Shown here: in pieces, positions 16,133-23,865 of the stretch
Position numbering within the stretch: position 1 is the stretch's first letter
Layout of the letters: each line of letters opens with the position of its first letter
Assembly: GCA_964400675.1 (NCBI GenBank)
Contig: CAYNVO010000003.1
Location: 1 to 64,000, forward strand
Reading direction: 5' to 3'
Length of the DNA: 64,000 nt
Source of the DNA: 9FT-COMBO-48-23 sp964400675
GTDB lineage: Bacteria > Chloroflexota > Dehalococcoidia > GIF9 > UBA5629
The notes under the pieces: model-generated
The model's database searches: none
Seen by the model: the letters and a program-made list of their open reading frames with translations, nothing else
Told to the model about the DNA's origin: nothing
Translations under genes and position numbers: made by a program

Positions 16133-17059
16133 CTATTTTCTGCCACATTGACAAACTAAACCACCATTACCCTCAGCCTGCTTGCGCCGCCCGGAGCTGT
16201 GCCAGAGCTTCTTTGCTTCCATATATTTTGGATCCAACTCCAACGCTTTCTCAATAGCTTCTTCAGCTTGTTTCCCTCTGCTCAACCGCTGAAGGGCAAC
16301 ACCTTTGTTATACCACGCTCTCGGGAAATTGTAATTGAGCTTGATAGCCTTATCGAAATCTTTGAGGGCTTCATCAGGCTTGTCCAACCTAATCAGGCTA
16401 TTCCCCCTATTGTTCCATGCTTCAGCATAGTCAGGCTTAAGTTTTAATGCCTTCCCATAAGCTCTTAGTGCCTGCTCGTTGCAACCCAAGCTGCTGAGAG
16501 CAACACCTGTGTTATACCACACCTCAGCATAGTCAGGTTTAAGTCTTAATGCCTCCTCATAAGCTTTGAGCTCTTCCTCACAGCGACCTAATCTACCGAG
16601 AGCAACACCCGTGTTATACCACGCCTCAGCATAATCGGGCTTAAGCTTTAATGCTTCCCCGTAAGCTCTGAGCTCTTCCTCATAGCGACCCAATCTGCCG
16701 AGAGCAACGCCTTTGCCTGACCACGCCTCAGCATAGTCGGGCTTAAGCCTTAATGCCTCCGCATAAGTTTTGAGTGATTCCTCATAGCGGCCCAAGCTGC
16801 CAAGAGCAACACCCATGTTACACCACACCTCAGCATAGTCAGGTTTAAATCTTAATGCCTCCCCGTAAGCTCTGAGCTCTTCCTCATAGCGACCTAGTCT
16901 GCCGAGAGCAACGCCCATGTTAGACCATGCCTCAGCGTTGTCAGGCTTAAGTCTTATTCCTTCTTCAAAAGCCCTTAGTGCTTTTTCAGGTTTACCTGCC
17001 CGGAGAAGCTGAGTTCCTTTTTGTAAGGCCTCCAATGCCTTCTCTGTCTGGTTGGTCAT
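16133..17059 (-). CDS. Tetratricopeptide repeat protein
   Basis: A 308-aa protein made of about eight TPR units of 34 residues (pattern AEAWxNxGVALGRLGRYEEELRAYGEALRLKPDY). The central units are so alike that the DNA itself is a 102-bp tandem repeat, showing recent internal amplification. The C-terminus ends GGLVCQCGRK, a short Cys-containing tail. ATG 17059 starts MTNQTEKALEALQKG; a TTG at 17101 would add a short hydrophobic segment (FLFILWVSL), so a membrane-anchored form cannot be excluded. TPRs bind proteins; the partner is unknown. Confidence 0.85.
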   Translation of the reverse strand: MTNQTEKALEALQKGTQLLRAGKPEKALRAFEEGIRLKPDNAEAWSNMGVALGRLGRYEEELRAYGEALRFKPDYAEVWCNMGVALGSLGRYEESLKTYAEALRLKPDYAEAWSGKGVALGRLGRYEEELRAYGEALKLKPDYAEAWYNTGVALGRLGRCEEELKAYEEALRLKPDYAEVWYNTGVALSSLGCNEQALRAYGKALKLKPDYAEAWNNRGNSLIRLDKPDEALKDFDKAIKLNYNFPRAWYNKGVALQRLSRGKQAEEAIEKALELDPKYMEAKKLWHSSGRRKQAEGNGGLVCQCGRK

Positions 17060-17194
17060 TAGACTTACCCATAGGATAAAAAGAAAGATCATAATGCTCA
17101 AGTGCCCAAGAGAATGCAGGCAGTTGCTGTATCTGGCTAAAGAGATATTATAATTGGCCTGTTTTATAACCAGTAACAGAAGTGTCTAATAAAT

Positions 17195-17218
17195 AAGCCC
17201 GCTTTTTACGGCGGGCTT
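17195..17218 (-). terminator. Possible intrinsic terminator
   Basis: AAGCCCGC (17195-17202) and GCGGGCTT (17211-17218) form a perfect 8-bp stem. On the minus strand it is followed by ATTTATT, a weak U-tract. It lies upstream of the TPR gene, so it would end a minus-strand transcript coming from the gene-poor stretch. Confidence 0.4.
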
Positions 17219-17872
17219 GACCTTACCCCTTTTTTATAAATAAAATTTCCGTGACGGTATCCTATATCATAGTGTTTGCCTTTGAATCTTGGATGATACA
17301 TCTTGTTTTTCGCATCTCTGAAAGGCAAATTAAAACAATATATTTTTTATGTAAACATATTACTTTGACCAACTAAACCACCTGCTAAAAAATGCTACAA
17401 GTGACAAAATGAGTTTTAGTGCAACAAAACCGAGAAATGTTTATAGCATCGGCATGCTAGGAATCTAAAAATAAGCATATCCTTCTAGAAAGTAAATGTC
17501 TTGCTTGAGACTGGCGTCGGGCGAGCGATTCTCGGGTATGGTGTTAGCCCTTTATATGAGTTGAACGTTATACTTGATGAACTTTTTGACCGTGCGCTGA
17601 TACGGGCGGGAAAACTGTATGGTATGGAGAAAGCCGTGCATTAGCCCCAAAGAATTATTCTCTTTGTTACGTGATGTACTGCTGCGCGTGATATTAGGGG
17701 AGACAGCATTTCAAGTCACAGAGTGAGAATTCTGGAGTAGATGCCCTCACGCATGCCAGTTGCTTTATAGAAAATGATTGCGGCGTCACGCGCTGATATG
17801 ATTGCTCCAAGAGTACCATTTACACGATTACATTTTAGATTCCTGGTTCATTTAATGTCATTCTGAACCAGC
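17219..17872. other. Gene-poor stretch between TPR and ccm genes
   Basis: About 650 bases with no intact gene. It holds two short open stretches that look like coding remnants: 17489-17644 on plus, and 17716-17847 on minus (IISARDAAIIFYKATG within it). The rest is AT-rich and shows no tRNA, known riboswitch or transposase end. Confidence 0.4.
17489..17644 (+). pseudogene. Possible 3' remnant of an unrecognised gene
   Basis: An open frame of 51 codons between two in-frame TAG codons encodes VNVLLETGVGRAILGYG, then SPLYELNVILDELF and RAGKLYGMEKAVH. Composition is protein-like, with alternating hydrophobic and charged residues, but there is no good start or ribosome site. I do not recognise the family. 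It may equally be chance. Confidence 0.25.
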
Positions 17873-18037
17873 TCATAGCTGTTTTTCACCATTAGTTTTT
17901 GACTCATCTAGGGATTCCTGTAATAAAGTGATTTTTCGCTGTAACTGTATCTGCTTCCTTTGCATCATTAGCACATAGCCAAAGACAACTGCCCAAATTA
18001 CAGTATATGCTGCAAATAGATAACCTATATTCTCCAT
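17873..18037 (-). CDS. ccmD: CcmD-like small membrane protein
   Basis: A 54-aa protein, MENIGYLFAAYTVIWAVVF at the N-terminus, with one membrane segment and a basic, helical tail (QRKQIQLQRKITLLQE). Size, topology and position directly after ccmC match CcmD, which holds CcmC and CcmE together in the heme-handling complex. The ATG at 18037 follows AGGAGG by 10 nt, and the ccmC stop is 14 nt upstream. It is last in the ccm operon. Confidence 0.85.
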   Translation of the reverse strand: MENIGYLFAAYTVIWAVVFGYVLMMQRKQIQLQRKITLLQESLDESKTNGEKQL

Positions 18038-18051
18038 AAGGCTTCGCCCTC

Positions 18052-18735
18052 CTATTCCTCTTGAAGCATGCTTTTTAAATGTTTAACATCAGCATCCATG
18101 ATCTTTAGATTGGCACTATGAATAAGCAAAAGCATATATAATGCAGTAAAAGCCGCAATGCAAACCACCAAGGTTAAAAGCATTGGTGCTGTCAAGCCGC
18201 CCTCAAAGATAATAGTAGCCGGATGCTGTGTCCGCCACAGATTTACTGTTAAAAAAACAAGGGGGACGTCGATAAAGCCCACAATCCCTATAACTGCACC
18301 ATATCTGGCACCTCTCGCCGGGTCAGTGGCAAAACTGCGTACCAAAAGATAAGCGACATAAATCAGCCAGAGTACCAAAGATGTGCTCAGGCGGGCATCC
18401 CAGGTCCACCAGATTCCCCAGACCGGTTTCGCCCATATTGGGCCAGTAATTAAGACCAGTGTCGTGAAAACAATTCCAATCTCCGCCGAAGCGCAAGCAA
18501 AAGAGTCCCATTTCATCTCCCTCTTCCAAAGGTAGAGAATACTGAAGGTAAAAGTGATAAAAAACGCTAGTAGACTGACCCAAGCTATTGGTACGTGGAA
18601 GTAGAATATCCGCTGCACTACGCCCATGTTCTTTTCAGTAGGCACATATACAAAAACCATATATAGTGCTGCTACCATCAGAACGAGCCCAAGACCTAGC
18701 AGGACATTATTTCTTAGAATGCGTTTATTATCCAT
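18052..18735 (-). CDS. ccmC: Heme-handling membrane protein CcmC
   Basis: A 227-aa, six-segment membrane protein. The WWD motif that holds heme is present as WGIWWTWDARLS (about residue 127), and a conserved His (FYFHVPIAW, near residue 47) lies in the expected loop. CcmC loads heme onto CcmE. It sits between ccmB and ccmD with short gaps. Length and motif fit the family; no oddities. Confidence 0.95.
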   Translation of the reverse strand: MDNKRILRNNVLLGLGLVLMVAALYMVFVYVPTEKNMGVVQRIFYFHVPIAWVSLLAFFITFTFSILYLWKREMKWDSFACASAEIGIVFTTLVLITGPIWAKPVWGIWWTWDARLSTSLVLWLIYVAYLLVRSFATDPARGARYGAVIGIVGFIDVPLVFLTVNLWRTQHPATIIFEGGLTAPMLLTLVVCIAAFTALYMLLLIHSANLKIMDADVKHLKSMLQEE

Positions 18736-18767
18736 ACGAATCTACTCTCTTCCCCTGAGACTATTAA

Positions 18768-19442
18768 CTACTCCTCAACCACAAACTCAAAGACCAGCGT
18801 AGCTACCACCAAATAAATAATATCAAAGGCAATCATTATTTGAAGCCATGTTAATATATCCACCCAAGGTTTACCAGCTAGCACCGGTGCGGTAGCTTTG
18901 ACAGCGGCGACAATCACTGGCACGATAATAGGCAGAAATAGGACAGAAAGCATGATGTCCCTGGCACGTATGTTTATGGCTACAGCCGAAAACAACGTAC
19001 CCACAGCCGCAAAACCTATGGTTGCCACCACAATAATAAGGGCAAGTCTTGGCAAAAAGATAGGCAGGTTAAAAAGGATAAGGAATATTGGCGTAACTAC
19101 AACGGAAACGGCCAGCATAAAGGTGAAACTGCCTGCTAGCTTCCCCCAGTAGATTACGAAGCGGTCCACTGGACAGAGCATCAGCCCTTCCAACCGTGCA
19201 TTTTCCTTCTCAACAGCGAAAATGCGGTTAAAGCCAATTACACCTCCGAAGGTTAAAGCCACCCATAAAATACCTGAGGCTGCCATATCTACCATATTAG
19301 CTCTTATGCTAAAGGCAAAACTGAAAATCACCAGCTCCAGTATGGCAAAGATCAGTACTGAGAAAACGAACTCCCTGGTTCTGATCTCTGTCAGCATATC
19401 CTTCCAGAAAATGGCAAAAATTCTAGTAAATACTCCGTTCAT
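18768..19442 (-). CDS. ccmB: Heme exporter permease CcmB
   Basis: A 224-aa, six-segment permease of the CcmAB ABC complex, which drives release of holo-CcmE from CcmC. FNRIFAVEKENARLEGLMLCP near residue 75 is the conserved cytoplasmic loop. Its start overlaps the ccmA stop by 4 nt, so it is translationally coupled. Length equals the usual ~220 aa. Confidence 0.93.
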   Translation of the reverse strand: MNGVFTRIFAIFWKDMLTEIRTREFVFSVLIFAILELVIFSFAFSIRANMVDMAASGILWVALTFGGVIGFNRIFAVEKENARLEGLMLCPVDRFVIYWGKLAGSFTFMLAVSVVVTPIFLILFNLPIFLPRLALIIVVATIGFAAVGTLFSAVAINIRARDIMLSVLFLPIIVPVIVAAVKATAPVLAGKPWVDILTWLQIMIAFDIIYLVVATLVFEFVVEE

Positions 19443-20179
19443 TTGCCTATCCCCGTGTATCGGTCAAAGACCTGCCGAAAGTCCTTGGTGCCTATATCAC
19501 GTTTAGCCGCCTGATATACAACTTTACCTCCGTCAAGTATGATTACACGGTCACCCAGTTCTAATCCACGTTCCAGATTATGGGTGGTCATCACTACAGT
19601 ACGACTAACGCTATTAATACCTCCCAACAAATCTTTTATCACAGCGCCGGAATGTGGATCAAGGCCGGCCTCAGGTTCATCAAGAAGCAATATTGGAGGA
19701 TCGTGGAGAACGGAGCGAGCAATAGAGGCTCTCTGTTGCAGGCCATGTGAGAGTGTGCCTACCCGGTTGTGCAGGCGAGACTCAAGCTGTACCCAAGCTA
19801 TCAACTCACGAATTTTCTGTTCCAAATCTGGGACATCGTACATCTTACCGTAGAATTTAAGGTTCTCGTAAACAGTAAGGTCATCATAAAGAAAGGTTTG
19901 ATGGCTGACCAAACTTATCCTATGCCTGATTTGTGCCGGTTTATCATGGATATCGATATCGTCAATCCGGACACTGCCGGAAGATGGCTTGACCAGGGTA
20001 GCCAGTATTTTGACCAGAGTCGTTTTCCCGGCACCGTTAGGTCCGAAGATAACAACATGCTCGCCACTGCTAACGCGCAGGTCAATGCTTCTCAGGGCAA
20101 AGCGTTCCCCAAATGATTTGGTCAACCCCTGCACTTCAATAGCACATGACGAAGCCTTGATATTTTCATTCATTGGCAT
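19439..20179 (-). CDS. ccmA: Heme-exporter ATPase CcmA
   Basis: A 246-aa ABC ATPase: Walker A GPNGAGKTTLVK, signature LSHGLQQR, Walker B ILLLDEP with EAGLDP, and the switch His in MTTHNLERG. With CcmB it forms the ATP-driven unit that releases heme-loaded CcmE. The start (ATG 20179 or the in-frame ATG 20173) lies within the 3' end of the preceding gene (14-nt overlap). Confidence 0.93.
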   Translation of the reverse strand: MPMNENIKASSCAIEVQGLTKSFGERFALRSIDLRVSSGEHVVIFGPNGAGKTTLVKILATLVKPSSGSVRIDDIDIHDKPAQIRHRISLVSHQTFLYDDLTVYENLKFYGKMYDVPDLEQKIRELIAWVQLESRLHNRVGTLSHGLQQRASIARSVLHDPPILLLDEPEAGLDPHSGAVIKDLLGGINSVSRTVVMTTHNLERGLELGDRVIILDGGKVVYQAAKRDIGTKDFRQVFDRYTGIGK

Positions 20180-21140
20180 TTTCTCTCTTCCTTCGTTTTG
20201 CCATGTAGACAGAAATGCAAGCGATTACTATAGCTATAGCTATAGCTATAGTAATCCATAGGATTACCGAGAACAGCCTGTCGGCCGAAGACAGGTTGTA
20301 AAGACGTAGATTTATTACAGCACCACCAGGAATATTTCCTCCCCGAAAGTGAATAAAGCGCTCACCGGTTCCGGTAATTACAGGCTCGGCAGGTGCTAAT
20401 TGATTAATAGCAACCTCGATATCTTCACCTTCTATCATTAGTTCGAGGTTGTCTGTGGGATAGTCGATCTCCAGGGGTATGGAAAATTCGGCAGAGCCCG
20501 GCTTTGCAAGACGGTAAGAGTAGACAAGCTGTCTCTCGCCTGGAGGAAAAGGCACTAGATAGGTAATCCTGTTATTATCCACAAACTTATAGTCTGACAT
20601 CAGTTCTTGCGGAGCCTCAAAACCGGACCATCCCTCTGGCAAAGTGAAGACCAGCACTCCATCTGTGCCCACATATGTCCTGTCTCCATCATTTACCAGC
20701 CAGAAAACTTCGGTTACCTGCAGGCTCTCTTCCTCAACACTTATAATGATATGCGCTAGCCCCACCCTTATCGTCTCGTCACTGCTGGTAGTGTCACATA
20801 CTCCCACCTCTACATATTTAGTCGTTTCTCCAGGATTAAAAGCAACCGGATAGTAGTAATCAACTTCCATGTATTTAGCTGATACCAGATATTCATGTTC
20901 TGTGGCAACATCGTTAAACTGGAATTTGGCTTCTGCATCAGTTTTAGTAGTTCTTGTTTCTGCCACAATGTCATCAACATATGTAATCAGGGTAATCTCT
21001 ATCTCGCCTACACCATGGCTGTCTTCAGTGCCGTTAATTACCTGTCCATTAATTACTCCATTGGCTGGTTCCTGAGCCTGGGTTGTAGCCGGTAACCCAG
21101 ATAACAAGAAGATTAGTAGAAAAGCAATAAGACAGCGCAT
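20166..21140 (-). CDS. Exported, membrane-anchored protein of unknown function in ccm operon
   Basis: A 324-aa protein: signal peptide (MRCLIAFLLIFLLSG, cleavage near TTQAQ), then a carboxypeptidase-regulatory-like beta-sandwich (about 30-100, GQVINGTEDSHGVGEIEITL), a second beta-rich domain, and one C-terminal membrane segment rich in Ile/Ala followed by a KRRKR anchor. There is only one cysteine, so it is not a thiol carrier such as CcmG or CcmH. Place and overlaps (4 nt after ccmF, 14 nt into ccmA) tie it to heme export; a scaffold for CcmF is a guess. The membrane segment is encoded by a perfect 32-bp palindrome (20224-20255). Confidence 0.7.
   Translation of the reverse strand: MRCLIAFLLIFLLSGLPATTQAQEPANGVINGQVINGTEDSHGVGEIEITLITYVDDIVAETRTTKTDAEAKFQFNDVATEHEYLVSAKYMEVDYYYPVAFNPGETTKYVEVGVCDTTSSDETIRVGLAHIIISVEEESLQVTEVFWLVNDGDRTYVGTDGVLVFTLPEGWSGFEAPQELMSDYKFVDNNRITYLVPFPPGERQLVYSYRLAKPGSAEFSIPLEIDYPTDNLELMIEGEDIEVAINQLAPAEPVITGTGERFIHFRGGNIPGGAVINLRLYNLSSADRLFSVILWITIAIAIAIVIACISVYMAKRRKRENANE
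20224..20255. repeat. Perfect 32-bp palindrome of TAGCTA units
   Basis: ATTACTATAGCTATAG followed by its exact reverse complement. It lies inside the gene at 20166-21140 and encodes the alternating Ile-Ala of its membrane segment. Confidence 0.85.
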
Positions 21141-21143
21141 AAT

Positions 21144-23108
21144 CTAACCCTTAAGTCTATATACCTGTTTGTCTCCTGAAGAAAAGGCTATGGCTCCTCC
21201 CAGCAAAAAGAACCCTCCCCCTACCCATATCCAGACAATCATGGGATTCACCAGTATTCTGAAAGTAGCCGATTTATCCCCCGGGTCAAAACTGGTCCAC
21301 ACTAAAGATGTGAATAAGTCATCAGCGGCTGTTGTGCGTACCGCTACCTCGGCAAAGAAATCCTCATGGCTGAACCAATAAGCATAGCTCGGGTATATAA
21401 TTCCTGCTAGGCGACCATTATTCCGACTCACTGACAAGGAGGCAACCGCGCTAACTTTCACGTTATCTTGCTTGAACTGCAGCTCATTGTATGTTAATTC
21501 ATAGTTACTAATATTCATGGACTCGCCAATATCAAGCGTCATCGTTTTCTCAACGCTGTAAAAGGATGATGCTATGATACCAAGGGCAATGAGGAGAATG
21601 CCTATGTGGGCAAGGAAACCCCCATACCGTGCCCGGTTATTATTAATAAGAGAGAAGAAGGCCTGAATGAAATTTTCTCCTTTACCCCGATGCCGGGCTA
21701 CGGTCCCACGGTACCATTCTTGCAAAATTATGAATAGCGGGAAACCGCATACTATCACCGCTGCGATATACCAGTTGCCAACTCCCGAAATCAAAATGGC
21801 TGTGGTAACAACCAGTATAGCCGAAAAAAAATATATAATATTCCGCTTGGCGGAATTCCAGGCAGATCTTCCCCAGCCAAGCAGAGGGCAAACACCCATA
21901 AAGAACACTATGAAAAGCATAATTGGTCCGCAAGTTTTATCAAAGAAACTGCGCCCTATAACTATTTTTGTTCCCCCAAGTGCTTCAACTACCCGAGGCA
22001 ACACAGTTCCGGAAAAAATGATAAATACCAGAACTGCCAGAATAATATTGGTTAGCAGGAAAGCACTCTCTCTGGATATGACAGAAGTCGGCTTATCTTC
22101 TCCCTCCACATTTTGGCGGCGTCTATATAACAGCCAGAATGAACCAACCAGCGTAATTAAAATCGCAGCTAATATATAAGGTGGAAATGGTGAGCCATAG
22201 AAGCCATGTAGAGGTGACTCGATACCGCCATGCGTTATAAAGGGACTGAGTAAGGTGAAAGCAAAAGTGAATATAATGAGACAAAAACTCCATATCTGAA
22301 GATAGTTCCGTTGCCTCCGCATCGCTATTGAATGGAGAAATGCGGTTCCCAGTATCCAAGGCATCAGTCCGGCATTCTCCACGGGGTCCCAAGCCCAGTA
22401 TCCTCCCCAGCCCAGCTCATTATAAGACCACCACATCCCAACCAGGTTGCCGATGCCCAGAGTGCACCAGGCGAAGAGCGTCCAGCGCCTGACGCGGTTG
22501 CTCCAGCCCATGTTTGTACCGCGGGTGATAAGCGCCGCCATAGCTAGAGCAAAAACGACAGCAAAGCCAGCAAATCCCAAATAGAGCAAAGGCGGATGAA
22601 CCAGCATGCCGAAATTCTGCAATAGCGGATTCAAGCCAAAACCATCAGCAGGTGAAGATGGGTATTTTTCAAAAATATTTACTGCAAATGTAACTAGGGC
22701 TATGCAAACAGCCTGGATAATGGCCAGTATAGAAATTGCGTATGCTGTTATCCGCTGGTTATTGTCTATTTTCTGAAAAACCAGCAAAGTGGTAAACAGC
22801 GAAATAAGCCACCCCCAAAAGAACATGGAGCCGGCTTTACCGGCATAAAGAGCACTTAGTGTATAGACCGCAGGCAGGTCATAACTAGCATGCTCAGCTA
22901 CAACCTTAACGCTGAAATCTTTAGTGAAAAATGCGTATAAAATAAGGACTAGAGCCAGTGTATATAGCCCGAAAACTGTAAAAGTACCATTCCGTGCGCT
23001 GATGACTCGATGGCGAAATCCAAATTGGATGCCAGCTAAAGATGCTATTATCGTGTAGATTGCCGTCAGCAGAGCTAATATTAAAGCGATGTGCCCTATT
23101 GTAGTCAT
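21144..23108 (-). CDS. ccmF: Cytochrome c heme lyase subunit CcmF
   Basis: A 654-aa protein with about 14 membrane segments. The heme-binding WWD region is present as ELGWGGYWAWDPVENAG (about residue 240), and the conserved HPPLLYLGF lies at about 172. CcmF takes heme from CcmE and ligates it to CXXCH cysteines of apocytochromes. No ccmH or ccmG follows, which fits System I*. It lies 9 nt after ccmE. The obvious client is the multiheme protein encoded divergently at 23866. Confidence 0.95.
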   Translation of the reverse strand: MTTIGHIALILALLTAIYTIIASLAGIQFGFRHRVISARNGTFTVFGLYTLALVLILYAFFTKDFSVKVVAEHASYDLPAVYTLSALYAGKAGSMFFWGWLISLFTTLLVFQKIDNNQRITAYAISILAIIQAVCIALVTFAVNIFEKYPSSPADGFGLNPLLQNFGMLVHPPLLYLGFAGFAVVFALAMAALITRGTNMGWSNRVRRWTLFAWCTLGIGNLVGMWWSYNELGWGGYWAWDPVENAGLMPWILGTAFLHSIAMRRQRNYLQIWSFCLIIFTFAFTLLSPFITHGGIESPLHGFYGSPFPPYILAAILITLVGSFWLLYRRRQNVEGEDKPTSVISRESAFLLTNIILAVLVFIIFSGTVLPRVVEALGGTKIVIGRSFFDKTCGPIMLFIVFFMGVCPLLGWGRSAWNSAKRNIIYFFSAILVVTTAILISGVGNWYIAAVIVCGFPLFIILQEWYRGTVARHRGKGENFIQAFFSLINNNRARYGGFLAHIGILLIALGIIASSFYSVEKTMTLDIGESMNISNYELTYNELQFKQDNVKVSAVASLSVSRNNGRLAGIIYPSYAYWFSHEDFFAEVAVRTTAADDLFTSLVWTSFDPGDKSATFRILVNPMIVWIWVGGGFFLLGGAIAFSSGDKQVYRLKG

Positions 23109-23117
23109 TTATAAGAA

Positions 23118-23501
23118 CTATTCTTTGATTTCATATTTGGAGGGACACTTCATTATAAGTTGGCCTGCATGGAATATCCCATCGGGGTGATACTTGCCTT
23201 CTACCAGGATATCAGAACCCGCCATAAAGCCGCTGGGTTTGGCGCCATTATAAATAACCGGCATAGTGCATCCACCTTCGGTGATATCAAATTTAAGTTC
23301 AAGCTCTTCAGCATTCCATTCAACAGATCTATCCACAATCTTGCCAGCTACCCGCAAATTGGTGTCATGCAGCTCGGTGCCCCTAGCGAAGAATTCACTT
23401 ACGGTGACATAGTAACTAACTGAACTGCCAAAGCTTAAGTATAGTAGATAACCTAATACTATTACCAAAATCAACCCGCCAATCAGATACCTTTTTTTCA
23501 C
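23118..23501 (-). CDS. ccmE: Heme chaperone CcmE, cysteine-type (CxxxY)
   Basis: A 127-aa protein with an N-terminal anchor (about residues 5-24) and an OB-fold domain. Classical CcmE binds heme through a His in HxxxY; here the matching place near the C-terminus reads IMKCPSKYEIKE, so Cys replaces His and Tyr is kept (CxxxY). Such proteins are known from the System I* pathway of archaea and some sulfate reducers, which also lack CcmH. It is first in the ccm operon, which reads away from the multiheme gene. Confidence 0.9.
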   Translation of the reverse strand: MKKRYLIGGLILVIVLGYLLYLSFGSSVSYYVTVSEFFARGTELHDTNLRVAGKIVDRSVEWNAEELELKFDITEGGCTMPVIYNGAKPSGFMAGSDILVEGKYHPDGIFHAGQLIMKCPSKYEIKE

Positions 23502-23865
23502 GCTTTATATTCTCGCTGGCTTTTGAACCTGATACCCCCGCTTTTTAGTCTACTCTGGTGTTAATTAGATGTCAAAGAGAATAGCTTGGGCGAATGTGTC
23601 AAGACTTCATCGCAAACTACATGAAAAGCATATCGAAAATTCTTGCTAATTTTAGTTGACCTACTCCACCCCAGTATGGTATATTATCTTTCGGTATTTT
23701 TTGGTTTATCAATAGCATCTTCCGACGCTATGGGAGACATTTGTGTTTCTAACTTATCTGCACATAGGCGTAAACCAAGAGTATTAGTATTGTGCTATCT
23801 GTCAATGTCTGAGCCCCTGTTAACGTAGATTTTAACATGAAAAAGAACACAAAAAGAGGCACCTA
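23502..23865. other. Divergent promoter region between ccmE and the rhodanese-cytochrome gene
   Basis: A 364-bp AT-rich region with no supported gene. It must hold promoters for both directions; a good plus-strand promoter is visible at 23656-23685. Its 5' leader would be about 175 nt, long enough for a regulatory RNA, but I see no known class. Confidence 0.5.
23656..23685 (+). promoter_or_regulatory. Sigma-70-type promoter for the rhodanese-cytochrome gene
   Basis: TTGACC (23656-23661) and TATATT (23680-23685) with an 18-bp spacer. Confidence 0.55.

Noticed and set aside
16133..17059. Regular repeats as a possible CRISPR array
   Set aside because: The period is 102 bp with no spacers, and it is one open frame of TPR units.
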